A stretch of 64,000 nt of DNA from Rhodoferax sp. PAMC 29310 (GTDB lineage Bacteria > Pseudomonadota > Gammaproteobacteria > Burkholderiales > Burkholderiaceae_C): assembly GCF_017948265.1 (NCBI RefSeq), contig NZ_CP072852.1, positions 2,976,001 through 3,040,000 of the forward strand. The letters run 5' to 3'. The position numbers and the translations under genes were made by a program. Every line of letters starts with the position of its first letter. Position 1 is the stretch's first letter. Shown here in pieces: positions 26,001-34,406 of this stretch. The notes below the pieces were generated by a model. It did not search any database, was not told the DNA's origin, and saw nothing but the letters and a program-made list of their open reading frames with translations.

Positions 26001-26957
26001 ATGGAAATTTGGGTGTCTGTTGGCCTGGGCCTAGTGTTGCTATTGGTGGGTGGCGAGTTGTTGGTACGCGGGGCCGTGGCGTCGGCTACGTCGCTGGGAG
26101 TATCGCCGCTACTGATTGGGTTGACGCTGGTGGGGTTTGGCACCTCGACACCCGAGCTGGTGACCAGTGTGACCGCAGCGCTGAACGGCTCGCCTGGCAT
26201 CGCGGTGGGCAATGTGGTGGGCTCCAACATCGCTAACATTCTCTTTATCCTGGGACTCTCGGCGGTGATTTACCCAATGGCCGTCAACCCCAAGGGCTTC
26301 AGGCGCGATGCCATGATGCTGTCGGCCGCTGCTTTGGCCTGCTTGGGTGTGGTGCTGGCTGGGCGCATGGGCATGCTGGTGGGTGTGGCGTTTCTTGCCA
26401 GCTTGCTGGCGTATGTGGTGTTTGTTTATTTGCAGGAAAAGCGCGCCCCCGATGAGGCGGCGCTGGTCGCCGAGCACCGCGCTCAAGACGCACGCGGCGG
26501 GCCGCGCCAACTGGCGTTGTCACTGGCGATGGCGGTGGGTGGTATTGCGATCACGATTTTTGGCGCCCGCTTTCTTGTGGACGGCTCCATTGCAATGGCC
26601 AAAGGTTTGGGGATTTCGGACACCATCATCGGGCTGACGATTGTGGCGGTAGGCACTTCCATGCCCGAGTTGGTGACTTCGGTGATGGCGGCGCTGCGCA
26701 AACATGCCGATGTGGCCTACGGCAATATTGTGGGGTCGAGCATCTTTAATGTGTTCTTTATTCTGGGAACCACCTCCATCATCGAGCCGATTGACATTCC
26801 GCCCCAAATTGCCAGTTTTGACATTTGGGTGATGCTGGGTGCCACCGGTCTGCTGGTGTACTTTGCCCGCTCAGGTGCCACGTTGCAACGCTGGGAAGGC
26901 TGGATTTTTCTCACGTCATACGCAGCCTACACGGGCTACTTGATCTCGATTGCCTAG
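26001..26957 (+). CDS. Calcium/sodium antiporter, YrbG/CaCA family
   Basis: 318 residues from ATG 26001, with GGGAG just upstream; a longer frame runs through unlikely sequence. Eleven or so hydrophobic segments arranged as two homologous halves, each with an ion-binding alpha repeat: GLTLVGFGTSTPELVTSV (about residue 40) and GLTIVAVGTSMPELVTSV (about residue 215), both followed by NVVGSNIANI/NIVGSSIFNV. This is the K-independent Na/Ca exchanger pattern. It exchanges Ca for Na or H at the inner membrane. Confidence 0.92.
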   Translation: MEIWVSVGLGLVLLLVGGELLVRGAVASATSLGVSPLLIGLTLVGFGTSTPELVTSVTAALNGSPGIAVGNVVGSNIANILFILGLSAVIYPMAVNPKGFRRDAMMLSAAALACLGVVLAGRMGMLVGVAFLASLLAYVVFVYLQEKRAPDEAALVAEHRAQDARGGPRQLALSLAMAVGGIAITIFGARFLVDGSIAMAKGLGISDTIIGLTIVAVGTSMPELVTSVMAALRKHADVAYGNIVGSSIFNVFFILGTTSIIEPIDIPPQIASFDIWVMLGATGLLVYFARSGATLQRWEGWIFLTSYAAYTGYLISIA

Positions 26958-26970
26958 AAAGCTCCACAAC

Positions 26971-27290
26971 ATGACCACAGCCACATCCGAACAAAAAGTC
27001 TTAGGTTTCTTGCCGTAAAAAGCCGTGCCAGGCGCATTGCTGTTTTTTGTCGCCGCGCCGGCAATGGTCGTCGTGAATTCAGCTTGTGGTTCTGCGTACC
27101 AATCGCTCCTTGCAACCACTTTCAGCATTGGACCCACAGGCGACGGCATTGAGATGAAGGTGGCGTACTGGATCAAGAACGCGTTGATAGCGTTGTTTTT
27201 TTCTTCGTCGGGCTGGAGCTCAAACGCGAGATGCTGGAGGGGCAGCTATCCAACCCAAAGGCCGCCCAAAATGCCTTCGTTGGGTTTCAT
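26971..27290 (+). pseudogene. nhaA: Remnant of Na+/H+ antiporter nhaA
   Basis: From ATG 26971 the frame reads MTTATSEQKVLGFLP then stop TAA (27016-27018), then KAVPGALLFFVAAPAMVVVNS...ATTFSIGPTG...VAYWIKNALIALFF, which matches the first ~75 residues of NhaA. Near 27195 a frameshift is needed to continue FVGLELKREMLEGQLSNPKAA, again NhaA. Nothing of the remaining ~300 residues follows. Premature stop, frameshift and truncation make it clearly dead. Confidence 0.85.
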
Positions 27291-28002
27291 CGACTCAAGT
27301 TGAAGCGCCTCAGAGCCGCCGCTCACAAGCGCCCGCTGATGCCCCAATGGCAAAGTTGAGGCCCCCACCATCTATGACCACTTCCGCCCGTCTTGCAGAC
27401 CTTAAAGGCGACAAGTCGGTACACCGCTTTGTGTCTGTTGAAGTCAGCCGCCCAAATTTTGCCCCGTTTTCACTCGACGGACTCCATTAGACAAAAGCGG
27501 TCCGCCACACTTCGGCCGCCGCCGGCGGTTCCCGACCCAAAGCTGCCGTTAGGGTTTTCGCTTCCAGCACCGGGTATGCAGCGCAAGGAGTCGCCCATCA
27601 ATACCCGCAATAGGGCGGTTCAATTGCATGATCTTGGGTTCCGGTCGTTCGCCGTTCATGTGTGCCGGCGATCGACCCAAAGCTGTCATAGCGATCGGAA
27701 TAATTAATGCCTGATAGCGGTCATTCATAGACTACCGCTTGCCGGGGGGAGATCAACGCCAATTGGCGTGGGCTCGTGGCTGGGGAAGCCGGTGCAACCC
27801 CAGCCGAGATCATGTGTTGTGGCATCTGCCCCTGACTTTCTCGATCCAAGAAGCATCAGGCCGACCAGCCCGAGTGCGAAGTCGTTGACCTAAATAAACC
27901 ACTGTGTAATTCACACAATATCGTCAGAGCCACGCTTAGAAATGGGATATAGCGCTGGCGATGCGTGGTGAACTAGCCCCGGACTCTTGACCCACTTTCG
28001 TA
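27291..28002. other. 0.7 kb without a gene; repeat remnants
   Basis: No recognisable protein. Contains CGACCCAAAGCTG-type dispersed sequence (27531-27685) and the segment CCTGATAGCGGTCATTC at 27710-27726, nearly identical to one beside the integrase remnant at 33210. A stretch near 27740-27880 has phrases like a cobalamin riboswitch (GGGGAAGCCGGTGCAA at 27784, CATCAGGCCGACC near 27850), without a downstream gene on this strand. Confidence 0.4.
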
Positions 28003-28689
28003 TCAGGCAGCTACCAGATCTCGCGCCAACTTGTCCCTGAGTTGGTTCACAAGATTCGTTTTTGCGCTTGAGATGTGCTGCTCTGTCAGAAACACTGCGT
28101 GGGCTGCGTCGCCACGGCCTATCGCTTCGGCAATGGCCTGGTGCTCATCCCAAATGGCAGAACGATGGTTGGTCCAGCGGTGTACTGCACCCATAACGCG
28201 CCGAATATGCACCCAGTAACGATTGGCACTCTCCGCAATCAGAGCATTGCCCGAGGCGGTGTAAATGGCGTAATGGAAAGCAATGTCCGCGTCGATGATG
28301 CGCTTAAGGTCACCACTTTTCGAAATCAAACGCCCCTGCTCGATCAATGTTGGATCGATCGTGACGCCTGCCTGTGCCGCCAAGCGCGCCGCAAGTACAT
28401 CGAGCGCTCCTCGGACTTCGTAGAGATGGTCCACCCACTCCGGGTCCAGCGGTGCGACCTGAACGCCTCGGCCAGGCGCGTCCTCGATGAGGCCGTCCTT
28501 CTTCAGCATACGCAGCGCCTGCAATACCGGAGACCGAGACACATGCAACTGCTCCGCAATCTCCTCCTGTGTGATACGTTCACCCGGCGCCAGCGAACCA
28601 TCGGTGATGGCATCGACCAGCACGTTATAGACTGTCTCGACAAAGTCGCTACGAGTGGGAATTTTTTCAAGTTGCAAACGCATCCGCAT
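28003..28689 (-). CDS. GntR family regulator (FadR/FCD type)
   Basis: 228 residues. Winged helix-turn-helix SDFVETVYNVLVDAITDGSLAPGERITQEEIAEQLHVSRSPVLQALRMLKKDG (residues ~14-66), then an all-helical FCD effector domain with metal-ligand-like D-x3-H (DIAFHYAIY) and H near WDEHQAIAEAI. Last gene of the minus-strand aromatic operon. Its upstream DNA carries ACTGTGTACAGAGT, repeated before the Rieske gene, so it probably controls both. Effector likely the pathway substrate. Confidence 0.9.
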   Translation of the reverse strand: MRMRLQLEKIPTRSDFVETVYNVLVDAITDGSLAPGERITQEEIAEQLHVSRSPVLQALRMLKKDGLIEDAPGRGVQVAPLDPEWVDHLYEVRGALDVLAARLAAQAGVTIDPTLIEQGRLISKSGDLKRIIDADIAFHYAIYTASGNALIAESANRYWVHIRRVMGAVHRWTNHRSAIWDEHQAIAEAIGRGDAAHAVFLTEQHISSAKTNLVNQLRDKLARDLVAA

Positions 28690-28703
28690 ATTCTATTTCG
28701 AAG

Positions 28704-28717
28704 ACTGTGTACAGAGT
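28704..28717 (-). promoter_or_regulatory. GntR operator copy at the regulator gene
   Basis: ACTGTGTACAGAGT; differs by one base from ACTGTATACAGAGT at 32898-32911 before the first gene of the operon. The core CTGTGTACAG is a near palindrome, the shape of FadR/FCD-type operators. Fifteen bases before the gntR start. Confidence 0.7.
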
Positions 28718-28785
28718 ACAGAACCAGAGCGGCGCCAACAACAACTTTGATAACGCGCAACCATCTCCGTCCCGTACCAACGACT

Positions 28786-29382
28786 TTATCGCGCTGCCTG
28801 TTTTTTCTGGCGGCACAACTGTGCGGCAGCCAACCAGCACGGTGTCACAACGCCGGGGGGCAGGTGGGCCATCAAGGCCTCACAGTGGTTCACGTTCTGG
28901 TCGTCACAGACCAGAAGTTGCAGCCGGTTCTGACTAAGGTTCAGTGGTGTCTTGAGATACAACACCAAGTGTTGTTTGAGATCGTTCTCCAATCTTCCCT
29001 CTTTCCATTCAAGATGATCGACATCTCGCCACGCCACCTGCCGCTCTATCGCGACTCGCGCGCCCAACAGGTGCGGCACTTGACTCCACTTGACATGGAG
29101 TCCGTCTGCAGTAAAGCGGACCCGCTGCACGTGCAACAAATCGCAAGCAACCGCATGCAGGGCGACAGCAATGCCGCCCACGCCCAACGCCGCAAGACCC
29201 AGGCGACTGTCCATGGCGGGCGTTGCCGCCAACCAACCGGGCAATGCCCAGAGCCACAGAACAGCCACTGAGACGCCAGCCATGATCAACAACCCGATCG
29301 CCAGACGCCACAGGCGTGGTCGCTTGACCAAGGTGCCGGGCGGCCCGTAGTCCAGTTGGAATGGTGGCATGAATTTATCCAT
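28786..29382 (-). CDS. Hypothetical membrane protein (PH-like domain?)
   Basis: 198 residues. Two hydrophobic spans (about residues 26-48 and 59-82), then a soluble region FTADGLHVKWSQVPHLLGARVAIERQVAWRDVDHLEWKEG whose alternating pattern resembles bacterial PH-like domains that follow membrane hairpins. It sits inside the aromatic operon between the aldolase-like and gntR genes, 65 bases after the former, and may be a passenger. Function unknown. Confidence 0.65.
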   Translation of the reverse strand: MDKFMPPFQLDYGPPGTLVKRPRLWRLAIGLLIMAGVSVAVLWLWALPGWLAATPAMDSRLGLAALGVGGIAVALHAVACDLLHVQRVRFTADGLHVKWSQVPHLLGARVAIERQVAWRDVDHLEWKEGRLENDLKQHLVLYLKTPLNLSQNRLQLLVCDDQNVNHCEALMAHLPPGVVTPCWLAAAQLCRQKKQAAR

Positions 29383-29447
29383 TCACTTCATGCCGGGTTC
29401 ACCGGCGGTGTCACTCGGGGGTTAGTCGCGCCACAGACATCGGTCAA

Positions 29448-30260
29448 TCAGTTGAACATGTCCGGCTGGGAGAGCGCTAGGTGTTCATAGATCGGCTGAA
29501 AATGCAGCCAACCGATGTACTCAGACCCGACGTGATCTCGGCTGTAGCGCGAACGCTCCGGCGTTACCAGGACAGGCTTGTGCCCAGAGGCCTCGACCAT
29601 CAATTGCTGGCGGCAGCAACGTTCCAGCGCAATGAACCAGAAGGCGGCGGCCTCAATGCTGTGTCGACTGGCGGTGAGCAAGCCATGGTTCTGGTGAATA
29701 GCGGCTTTCACGCCTTTGAACCAGTCGCAAACGGCCATGCCGGCGCTCTCTTCTACCGCCACTTGGCCGGCCTCGTCCTTAATGACCACGTGGTCCTCGA
29801 AGAAGGCTGCGGCGTCCTGCGAAATAGGCTCCAACGCTCGGCCTAGTGCGGCGAAAGCGGTACCGTAGACCGTGTGTGCATGGCACATCGCAATGATGTC
29901 TGGGTGCGCCTCATGCACCGCCGCGTGCAGTACGAAACCAGCGCGGTTGATCGCGTGACTGCCCTCCACGACGCGGCCCTTGTGGTCGGCCAGGATGAGG
30001 TTAGACACCTTGACCTGGGCAAAATGAACACACATTGGGTTGGTCCAGTAGAGTTCGGGATGCTCGGGGTCTCGGATGGTGAGGTGGCCAGCGAAGCCGT
30101 AGTCGAAGCGTTCCAGAGCAAAGGCGCGGCACGCGGCCACCAGCCGCTGCTTGAGATGCAGGCGTTCTGCCTCGAAGTTGTCGAATTCAGGTATTTCGGG
30201 GTAAATCAGTCCCGGTTGTTCGGGCTGGTAGATCGAGATCTTCTTGACCTTGTTGAGCAT
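29448..30260 (-). CDS. Class II aldolase/adducin family protein
   Basis: 270 residues. Metal-binding histidines in MCHAHTVYGTAFAAL (about residues 127-141) and HQNHGLLTASRHSIEAAAFWF (about 193-213), plus DYGFAGHLTIRDPEHPELYW early. Family members are aldolases, epimerases or decarboxylases; 3,4-dihydroxyphthalate decarboxylase belongs here. Between a reductase and a regulator in a Rieske oxygenase operon, decarboxylation of a dihydroxy-aromatic acid is attractive but inferred. Translation start ATG 30260, 31 bases after the reductase stop. Confidence 0.85.
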   Translation of the reverse strand: MLNKVKKISIYQPEQPGLIYPEIPEFDNFEAERLHLKQRLVAACRAFALERFDYGFAGHLTIRDPEHPELYWTNPMCVHFAQVKVSNLILADHKGRVVEGSHAINRAGFVLHAAVHEAHPDIIAMCHAHTVYGTAFAALGRALEPISQDAAAFFEDHVVIKDEAGQVAVEESAGMAVCDWFKGVKAAIHQNHGLLTASRHSIEAAAFWFIALERCCRQQLMVEASGHKPVLVTPERSRYSRDHVGSEYIGWLHFQPIYEHLALSQPDMFN

Positions 30261-30291
30261 AGTGTTCTCCGGTGAGGTTCAGGTGGATTTT

Positions 30292-31293
30292 TTAGAGGTC
30301 GAGCACGAGGAGCGGGCTGGTAGCACGTGAGACGCAAACTGTGAGACAGCGCGTTTTTTCTTCGTCGGTGAGGATGTAGTCGTTGTGTTCGACTTCGCCT
30401 TCGAGGTAGTCGACCTTGCAGGCGCCGCACAATCCCGACAAACATGAAGTGGGCACACGGTGGCCCGCAAGTTCGATGGCGCGCACGATGCTTTGCTCGG
30501 GCAGCACCGGCACTGTGATGCCCTGGCGGGCCAGCCGCACCGAAAAGCTCGCGCCGGGTGCGTTTTTCGGTGTGGATTCGGTCGCCTTGAAGTGCTCACT
30601 GTGCACGCTGCGGGGTGACCAATGTGCACTGGCCTCGGCGCAGGCTTTCATCCAGCCGCCGGGGCCGCAGTAGTACAAATGCGCCCCCTCCGGTTGTCGC
30701 CGCAGCAAGCTCGTGATGTCCAGGCCCTGGCCCGGCACGCCGCTGTCGAAATGGAGGTGCAGCCTATCTTGTGGCACCAGGAGCCGCAACGACTCTGCAA
30801 AGGCAGCATTGCGCGGGCTGCGGGCGCAATAGTGCAGTTCGAACGACGCCCCTTGAGCAGTCAGCTCGTGCGCCATGGCTTTAATCGGCGTGATGCCGAT
30901 ACCACCAGCCAGCAACACTGTGTGCGCGGCCCCCGGTACCATGGAAAAAGCGTTACGCGGTGCTCCCACCGTCAGCAAACCACCCACGCGCACACTCTCG
31001 TGCATGGCCTTTGAGCCACCTCTTCCGTTGAGTTCCCGCAGGACGCCCAAGGTCCAGCTCATGCGGTCGGCAGGGTCGCCGGCCAGCGAGTAAGACCGCA
31101 TCACGCCGCCAGGCAGGTGTACGTCGACGTGGGCACCGGCCTTCACCGTCGGTAGTTCGGCGCCATCCGGGTCTATCAATTCAAAAGCGTGGATGCCTTC
31201 GGCAAGCAGACGGATGGCACGCACCTGAAGCCGTAGCAATGGTGCACCCGCTGCTTCAGGCTGAAGGACGCCCTGAGGCAGTGGAGCATTCAT
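30292..31293 (-). CDS. Oxygenase reductase (flavin, NAD, 2Fe-2S)
   Basis: 333 residues, phthalate dioxygenase reductase/VanB type: FMN domain (DVHLPGGVMRSYSLAGDP near residue 57), NAD domain (HTVLLAGGIGITPIKAMAH near 127) and a C-terminal plant-type ferredoxin with cysteines in CLSGLCGACKVDYLEG and TRCLTVCVSRA. It passes electrons from NADH to the Rieske oxygenase encoded upstream, whose stop overlaps its start by 4 bases, so the two are translationally coupled. Confidence 0.93.
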   Translation of the reverse strand: MNAPLPQGVLQPEAAGAPLLRLQVRAIRLLAEGIHAFELIDPDGAELPTVKAGAHVDVHLPGGVMRSYSLAGDPADRMSWTLGVLRELNGRGGSKAMHESVRVGGLLTVGAPRNAFSMVPGAAHTVLLAGGIGITPIKAMAHELTAQGASFELHYCARSPRNAAFAESLRLLVPQDRLHLHFDSGVPGQGLDITSLLRRQPEGAHLYYCGPGGWMKACAEASAHWSPRSVHSEHFKATESTPKNAPGASFSVRLARQGITVPVLPEQSIVRAIELAGHRVPTSCLSGLCGACKVDYLEGEVEHNDYILTDEEKTRCLTVCVSRATSPLLVLDL

Positions 31294-32840
31294 GCTTGCC
31301 TCCGTGCCAGCACGTCTTGCTGAAGGGCTTCTAGTTTTGCCTTCACGAAGCGGTCGCGTTCGGGGCCCTTCATGCCATCGGCTTCGGTCAGGATGGTCAC
31401 GACCTGGCGCGCCAGGTGGCGGCGCAGCGTGACCTCTTCTTCCTTGGTCCGCCCCACGGGCAGCTCAAACACGTTGCCCGAGCAGTAGCTGTTTGGTGTG
31501 CCGCCGCAGTCGCGCAGCCAGTCCGCGAACTGTTCTGGGCCAGCCTTGGGGTTGCTGCCTCGTACGGCATCGCGGAGCAGCTTGCGCAACATGTAGACGC
31601 CGGCGTCGAACTTGGTCGGATTCTCCAGGGCGTGGATGGCGATGGGGCGCTGGCTGATGATGGCTTCATAGTCGCCGGGTGCGTACTGGCAGTCTTTATA
31701 GTTGGGGCGTGCGCGGTGGTCGCTGGGAATGGGAGGCATGTCTTCCAGTTCATACTTTCCAAAGCGCTCTGGCCGGCGCAGTGCCACCTGCCCCTCCAGA
31801 AAATCGATGGTTTCATAACCCACGAGGCTTTTGTTACCCACTCCGCGGGTATCGATACCCGGCCCCATCACTCGCCAGCCAATCATCTTGGAGTTGAGGT
31901 CGTCCACTGGCACCGTCCAGCGGACAATGTGAAATCGTCCAAATAGCTTCTTCTTGTGTCCGTCTTCCGATGTGTAGGCGTGCAGGCTCAGGTTGGGCAA
32001 AACCTGATGCTGAACGCGGATGTACATGTGGTTGTCGTCAGAACGGCGCGCACCTGAGCAGGCCAAGCCACGACCGCCGTGGATGGGAACGAACTGCATA
32101 TCCGGAGGCACTTCCATCGACGCTGCGCCCACTTCGTCAAAGGTCGTGCCTTGGTAATGCTCACCGGTAACCTGGCGTTTGGCGTGCAGCGCCATCGTAT
32201 GGAAGTTGTCGGCCGAGTTGTCCTGCACCTGTAGCCAGTTGCAATGCTGGAAGTTGCTGTAAGGCACTAGTTCGTCGCCTTCGGCCACGGTGAAATTGCT
32301 TTCCCATTCAGGAAAAGGCGGCTCATCTTGAGGCGGGCCCATGTACGCAAAGACCAGCCCGTTGCGCTCAACCGTCTTGTAGGCGCCTTGACGAATGGAA
32401 CAGCGATAGCGCTCTCCTTCCTCCTCCTCGCCTTCGGGGAAAGGCACGCGCAGGCAGGTTCCGTCGACATCGAAAACCATGCCGTGGTAGCAGCAGGAGA
32501 TGCCGTGCTCTTCAATCTTGCCGTACTCTAGCGAAGCGCCCCGGTGCACGCAGTGGGCGTGCAGCAGACCGATGTGGCCGCTGCCGTCCCGGAAGCAGAC
32601 CAGCTCCTCACCCAAGATTTTGAGGAAACGGGGCGTGTCGCTCAGCTCCATCGTCATGCACACAGGTTGCCAGAAGCGGCGCATGTATTCGCCTGTTGGC
32701 GTGCCCGGCCCTACTTCCGTCAGCTCGGCGTCGTGGCTGGGTTCTTTGTTAGTGAAGTATCCGCCGAAGGGGATGAGCTTCTTGGCGGTTGGGGCGCCTG
32801 CAACGGCGTTATTTTCAAACTTATCCTGAAGGGTGGTCAT
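31290..32840 (-). CDS. Rieske aromatic-ring oxygenase, alpha subunit
   Basis: 516 residues, longer than the ~430 of most phthalate-type oxygenases. Rieske 2Fe-2S ligands C97-x-H99 (LHAHCVHRGASLE) and C116-x2-H119 (SCCYHGMVFD). Mononuclear iron site in DNSADNFHTMALHAK near residue 215. N-terminal GEYMRRFWQPVCMTMEL is usual for PobA/phthalate-like single-component alpha oxygenases. It dihydroxylates or demethylates an aromatic acid. First gene of the operon; operator upstream at 32889-32911. Confidence 0.92.
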   Translation of the reverse strand: MTTLQDKFENNAVAGAPTAKKLIPFGGYFTNKEPSHDAELTEVGPGTPTGEYMRRFWQPVCMTMELSDTPRFLKILGEELVCFRDGSGHIGLLHAHCVHRGASLEYGKIEEHGISCCYHGMVFDVDGTCLRVPFPEGEEEEGERYRCSIRQGAYKTVERNGLVFAYMGPPQDEPPFPEWESNFTVAEGDELVPYSNFQHCNWLQVQDNSADNFHTMALHAKRQVTGEHYQGTTFDEVGAASMEVPPDMQFVPIHGGRGLACSGARRSDDNHMYIRVQHQVLPNLSLHAYTSEDGHKKKLFGRFHIVRWTVPVDDLNSKMIGWRVMGPGIDTRGVGNKSLVGYETIDFLEGQVALRRPERFGKYELEDMPPIPSDHRARPNYKDCQYAPGDYEAIISQRPIAIHALENPTKFDAGVYMLRKLLRDAVRGSNPKAGPEQFADWLRDCGGTPNSYCSGNVFELPVGRTKEEEVTLRRHLARQVVTILTEADGMKGPERDRFVKAKLEALQQDVLARRQA

Positions 32841-32888
32841 GATTGGGCTCCGTGAGGTGGGTCGGTGAAAACAAACTCTAAATACCGT

Positions 32889-32911
32889 ACTCTGAATACT
32901 GTATACAGAGT
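32889..32911 (-). promoter_or_regulatory. GntR operator at the Rieske operon promoter
   Basis: Perfect palindrome core CTGTATACAG (32899-32908) within ACTGTATACAGAGT, and outer arms ACTCTG (32889-32894) and CAGAGT (32906-32911). Starts 49 bases before the oxygenase start codon. Near-identical to the site before the gntR gene. Confidence 0.75.
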
Positions 32912-33012
32912 TTAAAATCGATTTGAAATTTTCGCATGAGGGATTTCCCTTAATTCACCGCGAGTCACTACTTGAAGTAGATCGACTTGAGTTCAGCCCT
33001 TTATGGAACACA

Positions 33013-33171
33013 CTCCATGCGACGGACCTAGGCCCCCTGATTTGCCGTCGTACTAAAAACCTTCGAGCCGTTCAGCGACGGCCAGGGCACACCAAAATTG
33101 AGAGCAACGTAAAGTATTTAAGTGTCAAAGCCGAAACGCGCTAGAAATGGCCGAGCAGATCGATATCAGAG
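33013..33171 (+). pseudogene. Remnant of a tyrosine recombinase (phage-type integrase)
   Basis: The translation RRTKNLRAVQRRPGHTKIES then NVKYLSVKA matches the C-terminal catalytic end of integrases (relatives: ...TGNLRAVQLLLGHTKIESTVRYLG...). The catalytic HxxR/GH and Tyr region is there (GHTKIES, KYL), but upstream catalytic domain is gone. After KAETR a frameshift is needed to read ALEMAEQIDI, the usual end. The original protein started far upstream. Marks a former integration site beside the aromatic operon. Confidence 0.75.
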
Positions 33172-33768
33172 CGAAGACTTTACGGGAGGTGACCCCGACG
33201 ATTTGACCGCCTGACAGCGGTCATTCGTGACTGCCAGCAACTGGTGCCGATGCGGATGCACCGGCCATCGACTTCATCGCATCTTTGTTGCCCGTCAACC
33301 TGTACATGCTACGACCGCTCTGGAGCATGGAGATCGAAAAGTCGTTTGACCGGAACGTGCTCTTCCTGCTTTTCGAGTTCCGCAGATGAACGTCAGCTGA
33401 TCGTCGGGAAGAGACATTGGCAGTCGTAGACCCTTTGGCCGCTTCCGTCCGCACTGCCGAATTACATGCCGCTGCATTGCTGACGTTCATTCCAAACGAA
33501 CTGTTTCTTAGGAAACGGCTCGACTTTAGTTCCAACTACCCGATGGCCTACTTTGAAACAGGGGGTAGGTTTGACTGGAATATTCAAAATAAAATGGACA
33601 GTCGAGCCATCGATGTGTCCATCGAAATGATGAAATTAATGGACACCAAGAAAGTACGCAAGCTGTTGATTTACCAAGAATAATTTATGCCCATCAAATT
33701 AAAACTCGGGTGTGCTTTTCGAGGGGATGGGCTCATTTAGCCAATGTAGTCCGCGTGCTGGGGAATAT
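33172..33768. other. Region with repeat and unidentified frames
   Basis: Begins with CCTGACAGCGGTCATTCGTG (33210-33229), the partner of 27710. Minus-strand DNA 33235-33560 resembles recurring Burkholderiales intergenic sequence. The plus-strand frame 33417-33683 (88 codons, end MKLMDTKKVRKLLIYQE) is unidentified and AT-richer than its neighbours. No confident gene. Confidence 0.35.
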
Positions 33769-34311
33769 TCATTCACCCAGTTCGCGCCAGCGTACAAGCC
33801 TCGTCAATCCAAACAGTAATGCACGAATACCAGCCCACGCAAGTATTAGCCAACCGAAGTGCAGGACTAGCAAGTAGGGAGCTGTGAACCACCCGTCAAC
33901 GTAGTCACGCAACCGCGGGATCCAAAAACCGGACCACTCTAAGCATGCGGGCGGACTGCGCCAGGGATCCACTTCGCAGCCCAGCCAAGAGAGAGCAACT
34001 CTTGCAGTTTCCGTTGCAACAAGCGGCGTGCCCAGTAGCACGCAGAAAGCTATCAAGCTCGCAAGGCAAGCCTTCGTTAAACGCAGCGCCCACGATAAGC
34101 GGAGGAGCGCCGACGCAAATCTTCGAGGGGCGATAACGGCGCCCGTAGGTATTCTGGTGGTTTGCGGTAGCAAACGTAAAGGATGAGCCCAATCGATACT
34201 AGGATGGCGGGCCAAAACTGAACTAGGAAAATAAACGGTATGTCCAGCAACTGATCGACCCGATAGAACGCGGCAAAACGCCCGCCCACGAGGTCTACGA
34301 TGGGTCCGCAA
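33769..34311 (-). CDS. Unidentified membrane protein B of an overlapping pair
   Basis: The convincing part is the last ~110 residues: a span LASLIAFCVLLGTPLVATETA, then SWLGCEVDPWRSPPACLEWSG, then RDYVDGWFTAPYLLVLHFGWLILAWAGIRALLFG. The N-terminal ~70 residues of this frame lie antiparallel-free over the end of gene A and are probably not real; no clear ATG is found inside. Layout (span, LGC plus second Cys, final span) repeats that of protein A next door. Family not recognised. Confidence 0.45.
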   Translation of the reverse strand: MRTHRRPRGRAFCRVLSGRSVAGHTVYFPSSVLARHPSIDWAHPLRLLPQTTRIPTGAVIAPRRFASALLRLSWALRLTKACLASLIAFCVLLGTPLVATETARVALSWLGCEVDPWRSPPACLEWSGFWIPRLRDYVDGWFTAPYLLVLHFGWLILAWAGIRALLFGLTRLVRWRELGE

Positions 34312-34406
34312 TCAACCCCTCCTTGACAACCTAAGATCGCAAGTACCGAATCCGCGATCGTCGGCCCTAGCAACATCATTGCCGTGCATGTGACGATCAG
34401 CGCCAA
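34077..34406 (-). CDS. Unidentified membrane protein A of an overlapping pair
   Basis: 109 residues. Two hydrophobic spans (LIVTCTAMMLLGPTIADSVLAI and FLVQFWPAILVSIGLILYVCY) flank LGCQGGVDCGPIVDLVGGRF. The pattern LGC-x5-C before a loop and final span is shared with protein B downstream, suggesting an old tandem duplication. A basic tail (RKPPEYLRAPLSPLEDLRRR) is cytoplasmic. The start may lie further upstream in the same frame. Function unknown. Confidence 0.45.
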   Translation of the reverse strand: MALIVTCTAMMLLGPTIADSVLAILGCQGGVDCGPIVDLVGGRFAAFYRVDQLLDIPFIFLVQFWPAILVSIGLILYVCYRKPPEYLRAPLSPLEDLRRRSSAYRGRCV

